64,000 bases of DNA from SZUA-318 sp964412015 (GTDB lineage: Bacteria > Gemmatimonadota > Gemmatimonadetes > Longimicrobiales > Gaopeijiaceae), in NCBI GenBank assembly GCA_964412015.1, contig CAYPMO010000017.1, positions 1 through 64,000 of the forward strand. The letters run 5' to 3'. A program made the translations under genes and the position numbers. A model generated the notes under the pieces. It made no database searches and was not told where the DNA came from. It saw only the letters and a program-made list of their open reading frames with translations. Positions 24,940-34,212 of this stretch are shown piece after piece. Within the stretch, counting starts at the first letter, position 1, and each line of letters opens with the position of its first letter.

Positions 24940-25608
24940 ATGTCCTCCGAGCACACCATCTGGTACGCCCTGGGCTACGCCCTGGAGCGCGCGCGCCAGG
25001 CCCAGGCTCCGGCTGCCCGCAAGTTGGCGAGGCGGAGGGAGCGGCGTCCAGCCGAGCGCGGCCTGCGAGGTCGGCCCTCGCCCTCCACCTGGCCCGACGC
25101 AGACCAGCTGCTCGCGACGGGAGCGGTCGCCCTCGCGGCCAAGGCCCTGGACCTGTGGCGGCCGCGGCGGTCGACCGGAATCGCGACCCTCCTCAAGGCG
25201 GGCCTCGCGGGAGCGGGAGCGGCCGTGGCCATGGAGGCGGTGCGACCGCTGGTCCGGGGACGAGCGGAGCTCCCCGAGCTGGACGCCCAGGCGTGGGACC
25301 GCATCCTCGGGGGCGCCGCGCAGGGCTTCGTGTACGGAGGCGTGGTCGAGCCGCGGCTTCCGGGCCCCGCCGCACTCAAGGGCACGCTCTACGGGTCCAT
25401 CGAGTACGCGCTGGACCCAGCCGGCGGGCTCGGCCGGCTGTTGGGCTCCCGGGCGCCGCTCAGGCGCGTGCCCACGCTGGGTCCGTTCCTGGAGGCTCTG
25501 AAGCCACACGAGCGGAGCTACGTCGAGCACGTGGCGTTCGGGATCGCGGTCGCCCTCATCTACGGGCTCGCCTCGTCGAGTAAGGGGATCCTGGACGACA
25601 TCGAGTAG
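24940..25608 (+). CDS. Unknown protein with hydrophobic segments
   Basis: A 222-residue protein that I do not recognise. It has an Arg-rich N-terminal third, then hydrophobic stretches (LLATGAVALAAKALDLW, LLKAGLAGAGAAVAMEAV, VAFGIAVALIYGLASS) that may be membrane helices, and a repeated GxxxG-like pattern. The start is an ATG 69 bp from the divergent peptidase-barrel gene. The last 49 bp overlap the 3' end of the convergent GT39-like gene. Codon use looks like that of real genes here, and no better reading exists in this interval. Confidence 0.6.
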   Translation: MSSEHTIWYALGYALERARQAQAPAARKLARRRERRPAERGLRGRPSPSTWPDADQLLATGAVALAAKALDLWRPRRSTGIATLLKAGLAGAGAAVAMEAVRPLVRGRAELPELDAQAWDRILGGAAQGFVYGGVVEPRLPGPAALKGTLYGSIEYALDPAGGLGRLLGSRAPLRRVPTLGPFLEALKPHERSYVEHVAFGIAVALIYGLASSSKGILDDIE

Positions 25609-27236
25609 GTCAGCGCGCTCTCGGCGGGCCCGTAGGACGCGGGACACAGGACGACCCGGACCTCGCCCTCGGGGGAGGCCGCGGGTCGGGCCCTGCTCTC
25701 CGGTGGGAGCATCCCGAGGAGCTGCGTGGTTCCCCGCGGCCCGAACCGCCGCATCAGACAGAACGCTCCGGGTCGCTGGTAGACCGCGGGAACCACGTAC
25801 GCGTTCGCCAGCGCGTCCAGCTCGTCGAGGAGCTCGTAGCGCGCTCCCAGCTCGTCCCCCACGGCGAGGTGGTCGTCCGCTTCCCGGCTGAACGGGAACG
25901 TCCGGGAAGGAACGCCGCTGAGGACGTAGAACATGCTGGGCTTCCGCGTGAGCACGGCCGATCCTTCGGGAAGGTTCGCCCTCGCCCACGCACTCGCCTC
26001 CACGAAGGCCGCCATTCCGGAGCCGGAGCATCCGAAGGGTCCGTCGCGGCGGACGAGCGCACGGCACCCGGCCGCGTTCACCACCGCTCCCGGCCAGCCC
26101 CCCGCGGCCGCGAGGAACACGATCAGAAACGCGACGAGCCCGACCGCCGTGACCGCGGCGCGCCCGAAGCGCGCGGCCCCCCCGCGCAGGGCGAGCGCTC
26201 CGTACACGAAGAGCGGAGCGTACAACGGAAGCGCGAAGCGGTCACCGGACCAGACGACCGGCCAGAGGAGGATCAGGCCGGCGTACAGGGGCAGGAACAG
26301 CTCGGCGGGCCCCACCCGCCGGCGGACCTCCAGCCCCCACCCGATCGCGGCCACGACCACCAGCGTGACACCCAGCACGGGGACGATGTCCGATTCCGTC
26401 CCGACCACACCCGCCGGGAGGTGGCGGCCCACGTATCCGACCAGGTTTTCGCCGAAGCGGCGCGCGAGCCCTCCCAGGCCCACGCGCCCCAGGGCCGGCT
26501 GGTAGGGATCCACGAGCCAGAACTCGGCGACGTACTCGCCCTGCCCCGCGCCCCGCGCGCGCAGCATCCACAGGACCATGGGCACCCCGAGCGCCACCGC
26601 CGTGGCCGCGAGCGCGCGCCACCGACGCCGCAAGCCCAGCCACACCCACAGGGCCATGACCAGCGGAAGGCCGGCCGAACGGGTGAAGTACGCCAGGCCG
26701 GCGGCGAGAGCGCCGAGGGCGAGCCAGCCCGTTCCCGCATCCTCCTCGGTCGCGCGCTCGAGCGCGACGAGCGCGAGCAGCGTAAGCGCTACGAACGTCG
26801 GGTCCGAGAGGATCCAGTGGCTGTAGTACACGACGGCGGACGACGACGCCAGGATCACCGCGACCCCCGCCGCCCATGCGCGTCCGAGACGGCGCGCGGC
26901 CCACAGGTACGTCAGCGCGACCGCCGCGAGCGTGGACACGACGGCGACCGACTTGAACACGGTCCACGTGCGCGCGCCGAGGAGCATGAGCGCGGCGAGC
27001 AGGGTCGGGAAGACGGGAGGGTACTTCGTGTGCGGCTGGCCGGCTGGATCGAAGAGCTCGGTGTAGCTTCCGCGCGTCGCGAGCGAATGGCCGAGGGTGA
27101 GATACGTGGCGTTGTCGCCCCCGCTGTGGGGGGCGGGCACGTACGCGCCCATCACGATCACGAAGGAGAGTGCGACCACCCCCACCGGAAGCAGCCACCG
27201 GAGACGGTCGGACGCGCGGGGCCCCCCGCCGGTCAC
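25560..27236 (-). CDS. GT39-like polytopic membrane glycosyltransferase
   Basis: A 558-residue protein with about 10-12 membrane segments. The first loop has the acidic motif SGGDNATYLTLGHSLATRGS and the second reads HTKYPPVFPTLLAALMLLG, as in ArnT/PMT-like GT-C enzymes that take sugar from a polyprenyl phosphate. The C-terminal 130 residues form a soluble part (SSRIP at the end). It resembles the gene at 13021-14646. The GTG start lies in a GTGA junction with murQ, so it is the second gene of that transcript. The link to muramic-acid recycling may be incidental. Its end overlaps the convergent unknown gene by 49 bp. Confidence 0.72.
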   Translation of the reverse strand: MTGGGPRASDRLRWLLPVGVVALSFVIVMGAYVPAPHSGGDNATYLTLGHSLATRGSYTELFDPAGQPHTKYPPVFPTLLAALMLLGARTWTVFKSVAVVSTLAAVALTYLWAARRLGRAWAAGVAVILASSSAVVYYSHWILSDPTFVALTLLALVALERATEEDAGTGWLALGALAAGLAYFTRSAGLPLVMALWVWLGLRRRWRALAATAVALGVPMVLWMLRARGAGQGEYVAEFWLVDPYQPALGRVGLGGLARRFGENLVGYVGRHLPAGVVGTESDIVPVLGVTLVVVAAIGWGLEVRRRVGPAELFLPLYAGLILLWPVVWSGDRFALPLYAPLFVYGALALRGGAARFGRAAVTAVGLVAFLIVFLAAAGGWPGAVVNAAGCRALVRRDGPFGCSGSGMAAFVEASAWARANLPEGSAVLTRKPSMFYVLSGVPSRTFPFSREADDHLAVGDELGARYELLDELDALANAYVVPAVYQRPGAFCLMRRFGPRGTTQLLGMLPPESRARPAASPEGEVRVVLCPASYGPAESALTYSMSSRIPLLDEASP

Positions 27237-28132
27237 GCCATGTCCCCCACGACGCGCCCCACCATGCCCCCCGCCTCTTCCAGGCGGGCGCGGGCTTCCT
27301 CGGCGTCCACGCCGAGCCGGCCCATGACCAGCGCCGTCTTGACGTGGCCATTCGCCTCGCGGAGGAGCGACCGGGCCGCGTCGCGCTCGATGGACAGCAA
27401 CTCCATCAGGATACGCTCCGCCCGGTCCTGCACCTTCGCCGCCGTGACCTGGAGGTCCACCATGAGGTTCCCGTACACCTTGCCGAGACGCACCATGGCC
27501 CCCGTGGTGATCGCGTTGAGGACGAGCTTCGTGGCCGTCCCCGCCTTGAGACGAGTGGAACCCGCGATCACCTCGGGACCCACGAGAGGAGCGATGACCA
27601 CGTCATACTCGGCGCGAAGTGCGTCGGAAACGTACGTACACTGGAGGAGGCCGGTACGGGCGCCGCGCTCCCGGGCCCTCGCGAGCGCGCCGTGGACATA
27701 GGGCGTGGTCCCCGACGTCGCGATGCCGAAGACGAAGTCCTTCGGACCGACGTCCTTCTCGTCCATGGCCGCCGCCCCGTCCTCGGGGAAGTCCTCCGCG
27801 CTCTCCTGCGCACGCACGAGCGCCGCGTATCCGCCCGCGATGATCCCCTGCACCATGGACGGATCCGCGCCGAACGTCGGCGGGATCTCCGAAGCGTCCA
27901 GGACGCCGAGGCGTCCCGACGTCCCGGCCCCGACGTAGATCAGCCGCCCTCCCTGCCGGAACGCACCCTCCGCCAGATCCACGGCGCGGGCGATGGCCGG
28001 AGCCTCCCGCGCCACCGCTTCGGGAACCTTGCGGTCCTCGGCATTCATGAGCTCGACGATCTCGAGCGCACTCAGCCGGTCGATGTGGAAAGAGTCGGGG
28101 TTCCGCTGCTCGGTCAGCCTGGGATCGCGCAT
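27233..28132 (-). CDS. murQ: N-acetylmuramic acid 6-phosphate etherase
   Basis: Cleaves the lactyl ether of MurNAc 6-phosphate to give GlcNAc 6-phosphate and D-lactate in peptidoglycan recycling. The 299-residue length is typical. SIS-domain motifs are clear: LIYVGAGTSGRLGVLDASE, FGIATSGTTPYVHGAL and GSTRLKAGTATKLVLNAIT, the last being the MurQ signature. The ATG is preceded by a good promoter at 28165-28193. The gene is divergent from ggt and coupled to a GT39-like gene by GTGA. A MurNAc kinase or PTS partner was not found nearby. Confidence 0.96.
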   Translation of the reverse strand: MRDPRLTEQRNPDSFHIDRLSALEIVELMNAEDRKVPEAVAREAPAIARAVDLAEGAFRQGGRLIYVGAGTSGRLGVLDASEIPPTFGADPSMVQGIIAGGYAALVRAQESAEDFPEDGAAAMDEKDVGPKDFVFGIATSGTTPYVHGALARARERGARTGLLQCTYVSDALRAEYDVVIAPLVGPEVIAGSTRLKAGTATKLVLNAITTGAMVRLGKVYGNLMVDLQVTAAKVQDRAERILMELLSIERDAARSLLREANGHVKTALVMGRLGVDAEEARARLEEAGGMVGRVVGDMA

Positions 28133-28164
28133 AGTCGGCCGGTGAGGTTATCGTCGGGCGTCCA

Positions 28165-28193
28165 ATGCTACCCGGGGAGCCCGAAGGCGGCAA
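28165..28193 (-). promoter_or_regulatory. Candidate murQ promoter
   Basis: On the minus strand TTGCCG (28193-28188) and TAGCAT (28170-28165) are exactly 17 bp apart, predicting a start near 28158, about 26 nt before the murQ ATG. Confidence 0.5.
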
Positions 28194-28229
28194 CGACGCC
28201 GGCGTGACGGGCTCGCCGAAGGAGTTTCC

Positions 28230-29990
28230 ATGATCCGGCCTCAGCGTGGTTCGCTCCCGGCTCTCGTCCTGGCCGGTCTCGGCCTCCTCGCCGCCTGCAC
28301 GCCCGCGGACGCGCCGCGGACCGGCGCTCAACGGTTCCCCGCGGGGTGGGCCTACGCCGAGGCGGCGGCGCCGGTCACGGCCACCTCCGGGATGGTCGTC
28401 ACGACCGACGCGCTCGCCAGCCGAGTCGGCGTGGACATCCTCCGGGCCGGGGGCAACGCCGTGGACGCCGCGGTCACGGTCCAATTCGCGCTCGCCGTGG
28501 TGAATCCCGAAGCCGGCAACATCGGCGGAGGCGGTTTCATGGTGGCGCGCATGGCGGACGGATCCACGGCCACCCTGGACTTCCGTGAGAAGGCGCCGCT
28601 GGCGGCGACCCGCGACATGTACCTGGACTCCCAGGGCAACCTCACCGACAAGTCGGTGGCCGGACACCTGGCGGTGGGGGTGCCGGGAAGCGTGATGGGG
28701 ATGTGGGAGGCGCATCGTCGATTCGGGAGCCTGCCCTGGGGCGACGTCGTGGCACCGGCGATCGCCCTCGCGGAGGGGTTCGTGGTGACGCCCCGATTCC
28801 TCCACGCGATCGATTCGGTGATGGTGCGGAGACTCTCCGCGTTCCCGGCGTCGGCGGCGCAGTTCCTCCCCCGCGACGGATCGCCGCCCCTCGTGGGCGA
28901 CACCCTCCGGCAACCCGGCCTGGCCGCCACCTTCCGCCGAATCCAGGAGCGCGGGGCCGACGGATTCTACCGGGGCGAGACGGCGGATCTGATCGTGGCG
29001 GAGATGCGGCGCGGAGGCGGCATCATCACCCACGCCGACCTGGAGGCGTACACGGCCGTCTGGCGCGAGCCGGTCACGTTCACGTACCGCGGCCACGAAG
29101 TGATCTCGATGCCCCCTTCGTCCTCGGGGGGAGTCACGCTGGCGCTCATCGCGAACATGCTCGAGGCCCATGACCTCTCCTCCCTGCCCTGGCATGGCCC
29201 CGAGATGATCCACCTCTACGCGGAGGCGTGGAAGCGCGCCTTCGCGGATCGCAACCACTACCTCGCGGATCCGGACTTCGTGGACATGCCGCTCGAGCGC
29301 ATGCTCTCGGCCGAGTACGCGCGGGGACGCGGCGCCGGAATCTCGCTCGAGCGGGCGACTCCGTCGGCCGAGATCGGGCCCGGCCTGGAGGCGCCTCCGC
29401 AAAGGGAGCACACGACGCACTACTCGATCGTGGACGGCGCCGGCAACGCGGTGGCCGTGACGACCACGATCAACTCCTGGTTCGGATCCATGGTCACGGT
29501 GACCGGCGCGGGCTTCATCCTGAACAACGAGATGGACGACTTCGCGGCCAAGCCCGGAACGCCGAACCAGTTCGGACTCGTCCAGGGTGAGAACAACGCG
29601 ATCGCGCCGGGCAAACGGATGCTGTCCGCGATGTCGCCGACCATCGTAGTGGCGCCGTCCGGGCGGCTCCGGATGGTCGTCGGTACGCCGGGAGGCGCGA
29701 CGATCATCACCACCGTCTTCCAGGTCCTCTCGAACGTCCTCGACTACGGGATGGATGTCGTGACCGCCGTGAGCGCGCCGCGCGTCCACCACCAGCACCT
29801 CCCGGACCGGATCGACTACGAGGCGCGGGGCCTTGAGCCCGCCACCGTGTTCCGGTTGCGGGAGATGGGGCACACTCTGGCGGAGCGGACCGAGCCGAGC
29901 GGCGACGTCCAGGCCATCCTGGTCCGGGACGACGGGCTCCTGACGGCATGGTCGGACCCCCGCCGCGGCGGGCGGGCGATCGGCTACTAG
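28230..29990 (+). CDS. ggt: Gamma-glutamyltransferase (lipoprotein form)
   Basis: Hydrolyses or transfers the gamma-glutamyl group of glutathione and similar compounds outside the cytoplasm. The 586-residue protein starts with a lipobox (LGLLAACTP), so it is probably membrane-anchored rather than free. The autoprocessing site is HTTHYSIVDGAGNAVAVT, with the nucleophile Thr395 by comparison with E. coli Thr391. Other family marks are GGNAVDAAVTVQFAL, GNIGGGGFMVAR and SMPPSSSGG. The AAGGAG Shine-Dalgarno is 5 nt before the ATG. An ABC exporter gene follows after 4 bp. Confidence 0.95.
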   Translation: MIRPQRGSLPALVLAGLGLLAACTPADAPRTGAQRFPAGWAYAEAAAPVTATSGMVVTTDALASRVGVDILRAGGNAVDAAVTVQFALAVVNPEAGNIGGGGFMVARMADGSTATLDFREKAPLAATRDMYLDSQGNLTDKSVAGHLAVGVPGSVMGMWEAHRRFGSLPWGDVVAPAIALAEGFVVTPRFLHAIDSVMVRRLSAFPASAAQFLPRDGSPPLVGDTLRQPGLAATFRRIQERGADGFYRGETADLIVAEMRRGGGIITHADLEAYTAVWREPVTFTYRGHEVISMPPSSSGGVTLALIANMLEAHDLSSLPWHGPEMIHLYAEAWKRAFADRNHYLADPDFVDMPLERMLSAEYARGRGAGISLERATPSAEIGPGLEAPPQREHTTHYSIVDGAGNAVAVTTTINSWFGSMVTVTGAGFILNNEMDDFAAKPGTPNQFGLVQGENNAIAPGKRMLSAMSPTIVVAPSGRLRMVVGTPGGATIITTVFQVLSNVLDYGMDVVTAVSAPRVHHQHLPDRIDYEARGLEPATVFRLREMGHTLAERTEPSGDVQAILVRDDGLLTAWSDPRRGGRAIGY

Positions 29991-29994
29991 CCCC

Positions 29995-31800
29995 GTGCGC
30001 GAGCTCCGTTCGGTTCTGCCGTACTTCAAGCCCTACCGGGCGGAGCTCGCCCTGGGGCTGATCCTCGTCGCCGTGGCCAACGCCTTCCAGGTGGCCGGGC
30101 CGTGGATCATGAAGCTGGTGATCGACGGCCTGTCGGACCCCTCGGTGAGCCGCGGCCGGGTCGCGGGGCTGGCATGGCTGATCGTGGGCGTCGCGATTCT
30201 CGGCGGTGCGGCCCGTTTCGGGATGCGCCAGCTGATCAACAGCCTGTCCCGGCGCATGGAGGCCGACCTGAGGAACGATTTCTTCCGGCACCTCATGCGG
30301 CTCGACGCCACGTTCTACGGCACGGTCCGCACGGGCGACCTCATGAGCCGCGCCACCAACGACACGCAGGCTGTGCGGATGGCGGTCGGGCCCGCCGTCA
30401 TGTACACGGTGAACACGGTCGTCGTGTTCGCCTTCGCCCTCACGGTCATGATCGTCTTGAGCCCGAGGCTCACCGCGTACGCGCTGATCCCCCTGGTGCT
30501 GCTTCCACCGGTGGTGTTGGGGTTCGGTGACATCATCCACAAGCGCTTCGAGGCGATCCAGGAGCAGTTCTCGACGCTGTCCACCATGGTTCAGGAGAAT
30601 CTCACCGGCGTGCGCATCGTGAGAGCCTACACGCAGGAGGAGGAGCAGGCCCGACAGTTCGACGTTCTCAACCTGGACTATTGCCAGCGCAACGTCCGGC
30701 TGGCCTGGGAGGCGGGCGCGTTCTACCCGCTGCTCGGGTTGCTGGCGGGAGCCGCGATGGTGCTGGTGCTCTGGCTCGGAGGCCGTGAGGTCCTCGCCGA
30801 CCGCATCACGGTGGGCGACTTCGTGGCGTTCGGGTTCTACCTCGGGCTCCTCATCTGGCCCATGATCGCCCTGGGATGGGTGGTCAACCTCTACCAGCGA
30901 GGCGCGGCCTCGATGGGACGGCTCAACCGGATCTTCGAGGTCGAGCCGGCCGTGTCGCTTCCGTCCGACCCGGCATCGCTGGACGGGATCCGGGGACGGG
31001 TGGAGTTCCGCGACGTGGCGTTCCGATATCCGGGCACCGAGCGCATGGTGCTGGAGGGCTTGAGCTTCGTGGCCGAAGCCGGCTCGACGGTCGCCGTGGT
31101 GGGCCCCACCGGCTCGGGAAAGAGCACGCTCGTGGGGCTGTTGGCGCGCCTCTACGATCCCACCGCCGGCGAGATCCTGCTCGATGACATCCCGCTGTCC
31201 CGCGTAGACCCGGCGGACGTGCGCCGCCGCATCGGATTCGTGCCCCAGGACGCGTTCCTGTTCTCGGAGACGGTCGAGGCCAACATAGGCCTGGGTCTCG
31301 ACGGCGGCGGGGGTCCGGACGCGGTGCGCGTTCCGGCGGACCCCCGCGAGGCCGTGAGGACCGCGGCGCGCATCGCGCAGCTCCACCACCAGATCGAGGC
31401 GTTCCCGCAGGGCTACGACACGGAGCTCGGGGAGCGGGGCATCAACCTCTCCGGCGGACAGAAGCAACGGGCCACGCTCGCCCGCGCGGTCGCCCGCGAC
31501 CCGCTGATCCTGGTGCTGGACGACGCGCTCTCCGCGGTGGACACGGACACCGAGGCCCGGATCCTCGAGGATCTGACCGGGGTGCTGGCGAGGCGGACCT
31601 CGTTCATCATCAGCCACCGGGTGTCGGCGGTCATGGGAGCGGATCAGATCCTCGTCCTCGACGGAGGGCGCATCGTGGAACGCGGGAAGCACGCGGAGCT
31701 CGTGGCACTCGGGGGCACCTACGCGCGGCTCCTCCGGAGACAGATGATCGAAGAGGATCTCGAGGCGGTCTCGGCGCGTCGGGCGTCGGCGGGTTCCTGA
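29995..31800 (+). CDS. ABC exporter with fused membrane and ATPase domains
   Basis: A 601-residue half-transporter of the MsbA/MdlA type. Residues about 1-330 hold six membrane helices, with the coupling signature RMEADLRNDFFRHLMRLDATF. The ATPase domain has Walker A (VGPTGSGKST), Q-loop (RIGFVPQDAFLF), signature (INLSGGQKQRATLARA), Walker B (LILVLDDALSAVD) and the switch His (FIISHRVSAV), so it should be active as a homodimer or with another half. A short insertion rich in Gly and Asp (GLGLDGGGGPDAVRV) follows the Q-loop. The GTG start is 4 bp after ggt, so the two are co-transcribed. Substrate unknown. Confidence 0.93.
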   Translation: MRELRSVLPYFKPYRAELALGLILVAVANAFQVAGPWIMKLVIDGLSDPSVSRGRVAGLAWLIVGVAILGGAARFGMRQLINSLSRRMEADLRNDFFRHLMRLDATFYGTVRTGDLMSRATNDTQAVRMAVGPAVMYTVNTVVVFAFALTVMIVLSPRLTAYALIPLVLLPPVVLGFGDIIHKRFEAIQEQFSTLSTMVQENLTGVRIVRAYTQEEEQARQFDVLNLDYCQRNVRLAWEAGAFYPLLGLLAGAAMVLVLWLGGREVLADRITVGDFVAFGFYLGLLIWPMIALGWVVNLYQRGAASMGRLNRIFEVEPAVSLPSDPASLDGIRGRVEFRDVAFRYPGTERMVLEGLSFVAEAGSTVAVVGPTGSGKSTLVGLLARLYDPTAGEILLDDIPLSRVDPADVRRRIGFVPQDAFLFSETVEANIGLGLDGGGGPDAVRVPADPREAVRTAARIAQLHHQIEAFPQGYDTELGERGINLSGGQKQRATLARAVARDPLILVLDDALSAVDTDTEARILEDLTGVLARRTSFIISHRVSAVMGADQILVLDGGRIVERGKHAELVALGGTYARLLRRQMIEEDLEAVSARRASAGS

Positions 31801-31815
31801 GCGGCGCAGCCGGCC

Positions 31816-32541
31816 TCAGATCCGCTCCAGGATGAACGCCGGCGTAAACCGTGTCAGCCACGCGCTCAGGATCGTGAACGTCCCCGTCAGAAGGAGCAGC
31901 CCCAGGAACACGAGGAGCGCGCCGGAGGCCTTCTCGACCACCGGAATCCAGGTGCGGAACCTCCTGAACGCCTTGAGGAACCAGTCGAGCGCGAGGGCCG
32001 CGACCAGGAAGGGAACCGCGAGGCCCAGCGAGTAGACCGTCAGAAGCCCCACGCCGGCCCACATCGTGTCCTGGGAGAAGCCGTAGGTGAGGATGGCACC
32101 GAGCACAGGGCCGATACAGGGCGTCCACCCTGCCCCGAATGCCATGCCCACCGCAAGCGTGCCGAGGTATCCCGCCGGCTTGTCGGCGAGGTAGACGCGC
32201 CTCTCGCGCATGAGCGGCATGATGCGGAAGACGCCGGCGAGGTGGAGACCCAGGACGATGATCACGAGGCCGCCGAACCGCGCGATCCAGACCTCCCAGG
32301 CCTTGAAGAACTGTCCGAGGAACGAGGCCGAGGCGCCCAGCAGGATGAAGATCACGCTGAAACCCGTGACGAACAGGACAGAGTGGATCAGTGTCGTCCG
32401 CCGGTCGACGCCCTCCTGCAGGTCCTCCAGGCTCATGCCGGTCACGAACGTCAGATAGCTGGGAACGAGCGGGAGCACACACGGCGACAAGAACGAGAAG
32501 ACTCCGGCGCCCAGCGCGATGAAGAGGCCGACCTCGTTCAC
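31816..32541 (-). CDS. ccdA: Cytochrome c biogenesis / thiol transport protein CcdA
   Basis: Carries reducing equivalents across the membrane to periplasmic thioredoxin-like proteins. The 241-residue protein has six membrane helices and the two redox cysteines in FSFLSPCVLPLVPSYL and GAGWTPCIGPVLGAIL. GTG start (VNEVGLFIALGAG) in a GTGA junction with the cardiolipin-synthase-like gene, which is upstream. It is convergent with the ABC exporter. No other cytochrome c maturation gene is in the window. Confidence 0.94.
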   Translation of the reverse strand: MNEVGLFIALGAGVFSFLSPCVLPLVPSYLTFVTGMSLEDLQEGVDRRTTLIHSVLFVTGFSVIFILLGASASFLGQFFKAWEVWIARFGGLVIIVLGLHLAGVFRIMPLMRERRVYLADKPAGYLGTLAVGMAFGAGWTPCIGPVLGAILTYGFSQDTMWAGVGLLTVYSLGLAVPFLVAALALDWFLKAFRRFRTWIPVVEKASGALLVFLGLLLLTGTFTILSAWLTRFTPAFILERI

Positions 32542-34085
32542 CGGGGCGTCTCGCCTTCGACGCGTCGCCGGACGTCCCTGGCCGCCTGCCTCTCCTCGGC
32601 CCTCGCTCGACGGGCCTGTGCGAGTGCCCGGATCCCCACCGCCAGACCGAACCAGAGCCCCAGTACCGCGACGGCCCACCCGACCACCGTGGGCACGAAG
32701 GCCGCTACCGCCGCGATCAACAGAATGAGGGCGGACACGGTGCCGAGCACCGTCCGGTCCTCCCGCCCGAGCGGCCGGTTGCCGGCGAGCGCGCCTCCGA
32801 GCGCCGAGCCCGCGCGCACGAGAGGTGCCATCCCCAGCCGGCCGGGTGTCCCGAGCGTCCGCACGTTCAGCCCGAGCCGCTGCGGGAGCGTACCCTCCGG
32901 GTCGAGCGACTCCTGCCCGGCCGCGTGCTCCGGGACCGGCGGGACCCCCGGAAGCCCCGAGACGGCCCTCCGGGGCAGCACGATCTCGCGTGCGGACGCG
33001 AGATCCGCGAGGAAGAGGCCCTCGAGCTGCGCAGCGAGCCCCCGATCGAGCACGCCGACGTCGAGCTCCCAGTTCCCCATGAGGCTCGCGGAGTTCAGGT
33101 TGCTCGATCCGACCCGGCACCATACCCCGTCGGCGACCGCCGTCTTGGCGTGGATCATCGGACCCTGCCACTCGAAGACGCGCACCCCGCTCTCGAGCAG
33201 GGGGCGGTATCCGCCCCGGGAGATGTTGCGCACCAGGGGCCAGTTGCTGTGGGCCGGAACGAGGACCCGCACGTCCACGCCATGCTGCGCCGCGGCCACC
33301 AGCGCCTCCGAGACCGAGCGGGGGGCCACGAAGTACGCGTCGGTGATCCAGATGCGCTCGCGGGCCAGTGCGGCCGTGAGGAGCAGCGTGCGGAACACGC
33401 GGGCGCGCCCGGGCTCACCCTCGATGATCCAGACCGGCATCCCGCCGGCCGCCTCGGGCTCGCGGAGCGTCTCGGCCAGGAACGCCGGCTCACCCATCCC
33501 GGCCCACACACGCTCGAACGTCCGGGCCGCCGCACGCACGGCCGGGCCGCGGATCTCGACACCCGTGTCGCGCCAGGGCGGCCGGGTCGGCGTCCCCGCC
33601 CATTCATCGCCCACGCAGAAGCCTCCGACGAACGCGATCTCCCCGTCCACGACGACGAGCTTGCGATGATTGCGCTGGAGAACGCCCAGCGGGTCTCCCA
33701 GCGCGAGCGACGGCGGGTTGAACGCGCGGACCTGGGCCCCGGCTTCCAGCAACGGCCTCCAGTACCTGCGCGGGGTCGCCCAGCATCCGAACCAGTCGTA
33801 GACGACGAAGACCGGAACGCCCTGTCTGGCTTTCTGGATGAGCGCCTCGCGGAATCCCCGGCCCACCCGGTCGTCACGCACGACGTAGTTCTCGAAGTAC
33901 ACGAAGCTCTGCGCGCGTGCGATCGCCTCCATCCAGGTCTCGAACGTGATCGAGCCCTCGAACTGGAGACGGAGGTGGTTCCCCTCCAGTGTGGTCGAGC
34001 CCGTAGCCCGGGCGAGCATGCCCCTCGGGAACAGGAGCGCGTCCCTGGATGCTACGGCTACTGGGGGTGCCTCGGGCACCGTCAT
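32538..34085 (-). CDS. Cardiolipin synthase-like phospholipase D protein
   Basis: A 515-residue PLD-superfamily protein. Two HKD catalytic motifs are intact: QRNHRKLVVVDGEIAFVGG and MIHAKTAVADGVWCRVGSSN, the latter with the expected downstream Asn and Ser. The N terminus is soluble, and two hydrophobic segments lie near the C terminus (SALILLIAAVAAFVPTVVGW then AVLGLWFGLAVGI), not at the N terminus as in E. coli ClsA. The ATG beginning MTVPEAPP was used; a start 32 codons earlier is possible (to 34181). Likely makes cardiolipin or modifies phospholipid head groups. Coupled to ccdA by GTGA. Confidence 0.85.
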   Translation of the reverse strand: MTVPEAPPVAVASRDALLFPRGMLARATGSTTLEGNHLRLQFEGSITFETWMEAIARAQSFVYFENYVVRDDRVGRGFREALIQKARQGVPVFVVYDWFGCWATPRRYWRPLLEAGAQVRAFNPPSLALGDPLGVLQRNHRKLVVVDGEIAFVGGFCVGDEWAGTPTRPPWRDTGVEIRGPAVRAAARTFERVWAGMGEPAFLAETLREPEAAGGMPVWIIEGEPGRARVFRTLLLTAALARERIWITDAYFVAPRSVSEALVAAAQHGVDVRVLVPAHSNWPLVRNISRGGYRPLLESGVRVFEWQGPMIHAKTAVADGVWCRVGSSNLNSASLMGNWELDVGVLDRGLAAQLEGLFLADLASAREIVLPRRAVSGLPGVPPVPEHAAGQESLDPEGTLPQRLGLNVRTLGTPGRLGMAPLVRAGSALGGALAGNRPLGREDRTVLGTVSALILLIAAVAAFVPTVVGWAVAVLGLWFGLAVGIRALAQARRARAEERQAARDVRRRVEGETPR

Positions 34086-34212
34086 GACGGATGGCTCTGG
34101 GCAGCTGGAGACACGGACGACCCGGACGACCCGGGCGAAAACGTGGCCCCGGCTCGCCAACAATAGTCGACCGAGCCGCACCCACGAGCAACCCGCGCCC
34201 CCACCATCGTCC

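Noticed and set aside
29707..31692. 661-residue minus-strand frame across the ABC exporter
   Set aside because: His- and Asp-rich low-complexity composition from antisense reading of a clear ABC transporter gene.
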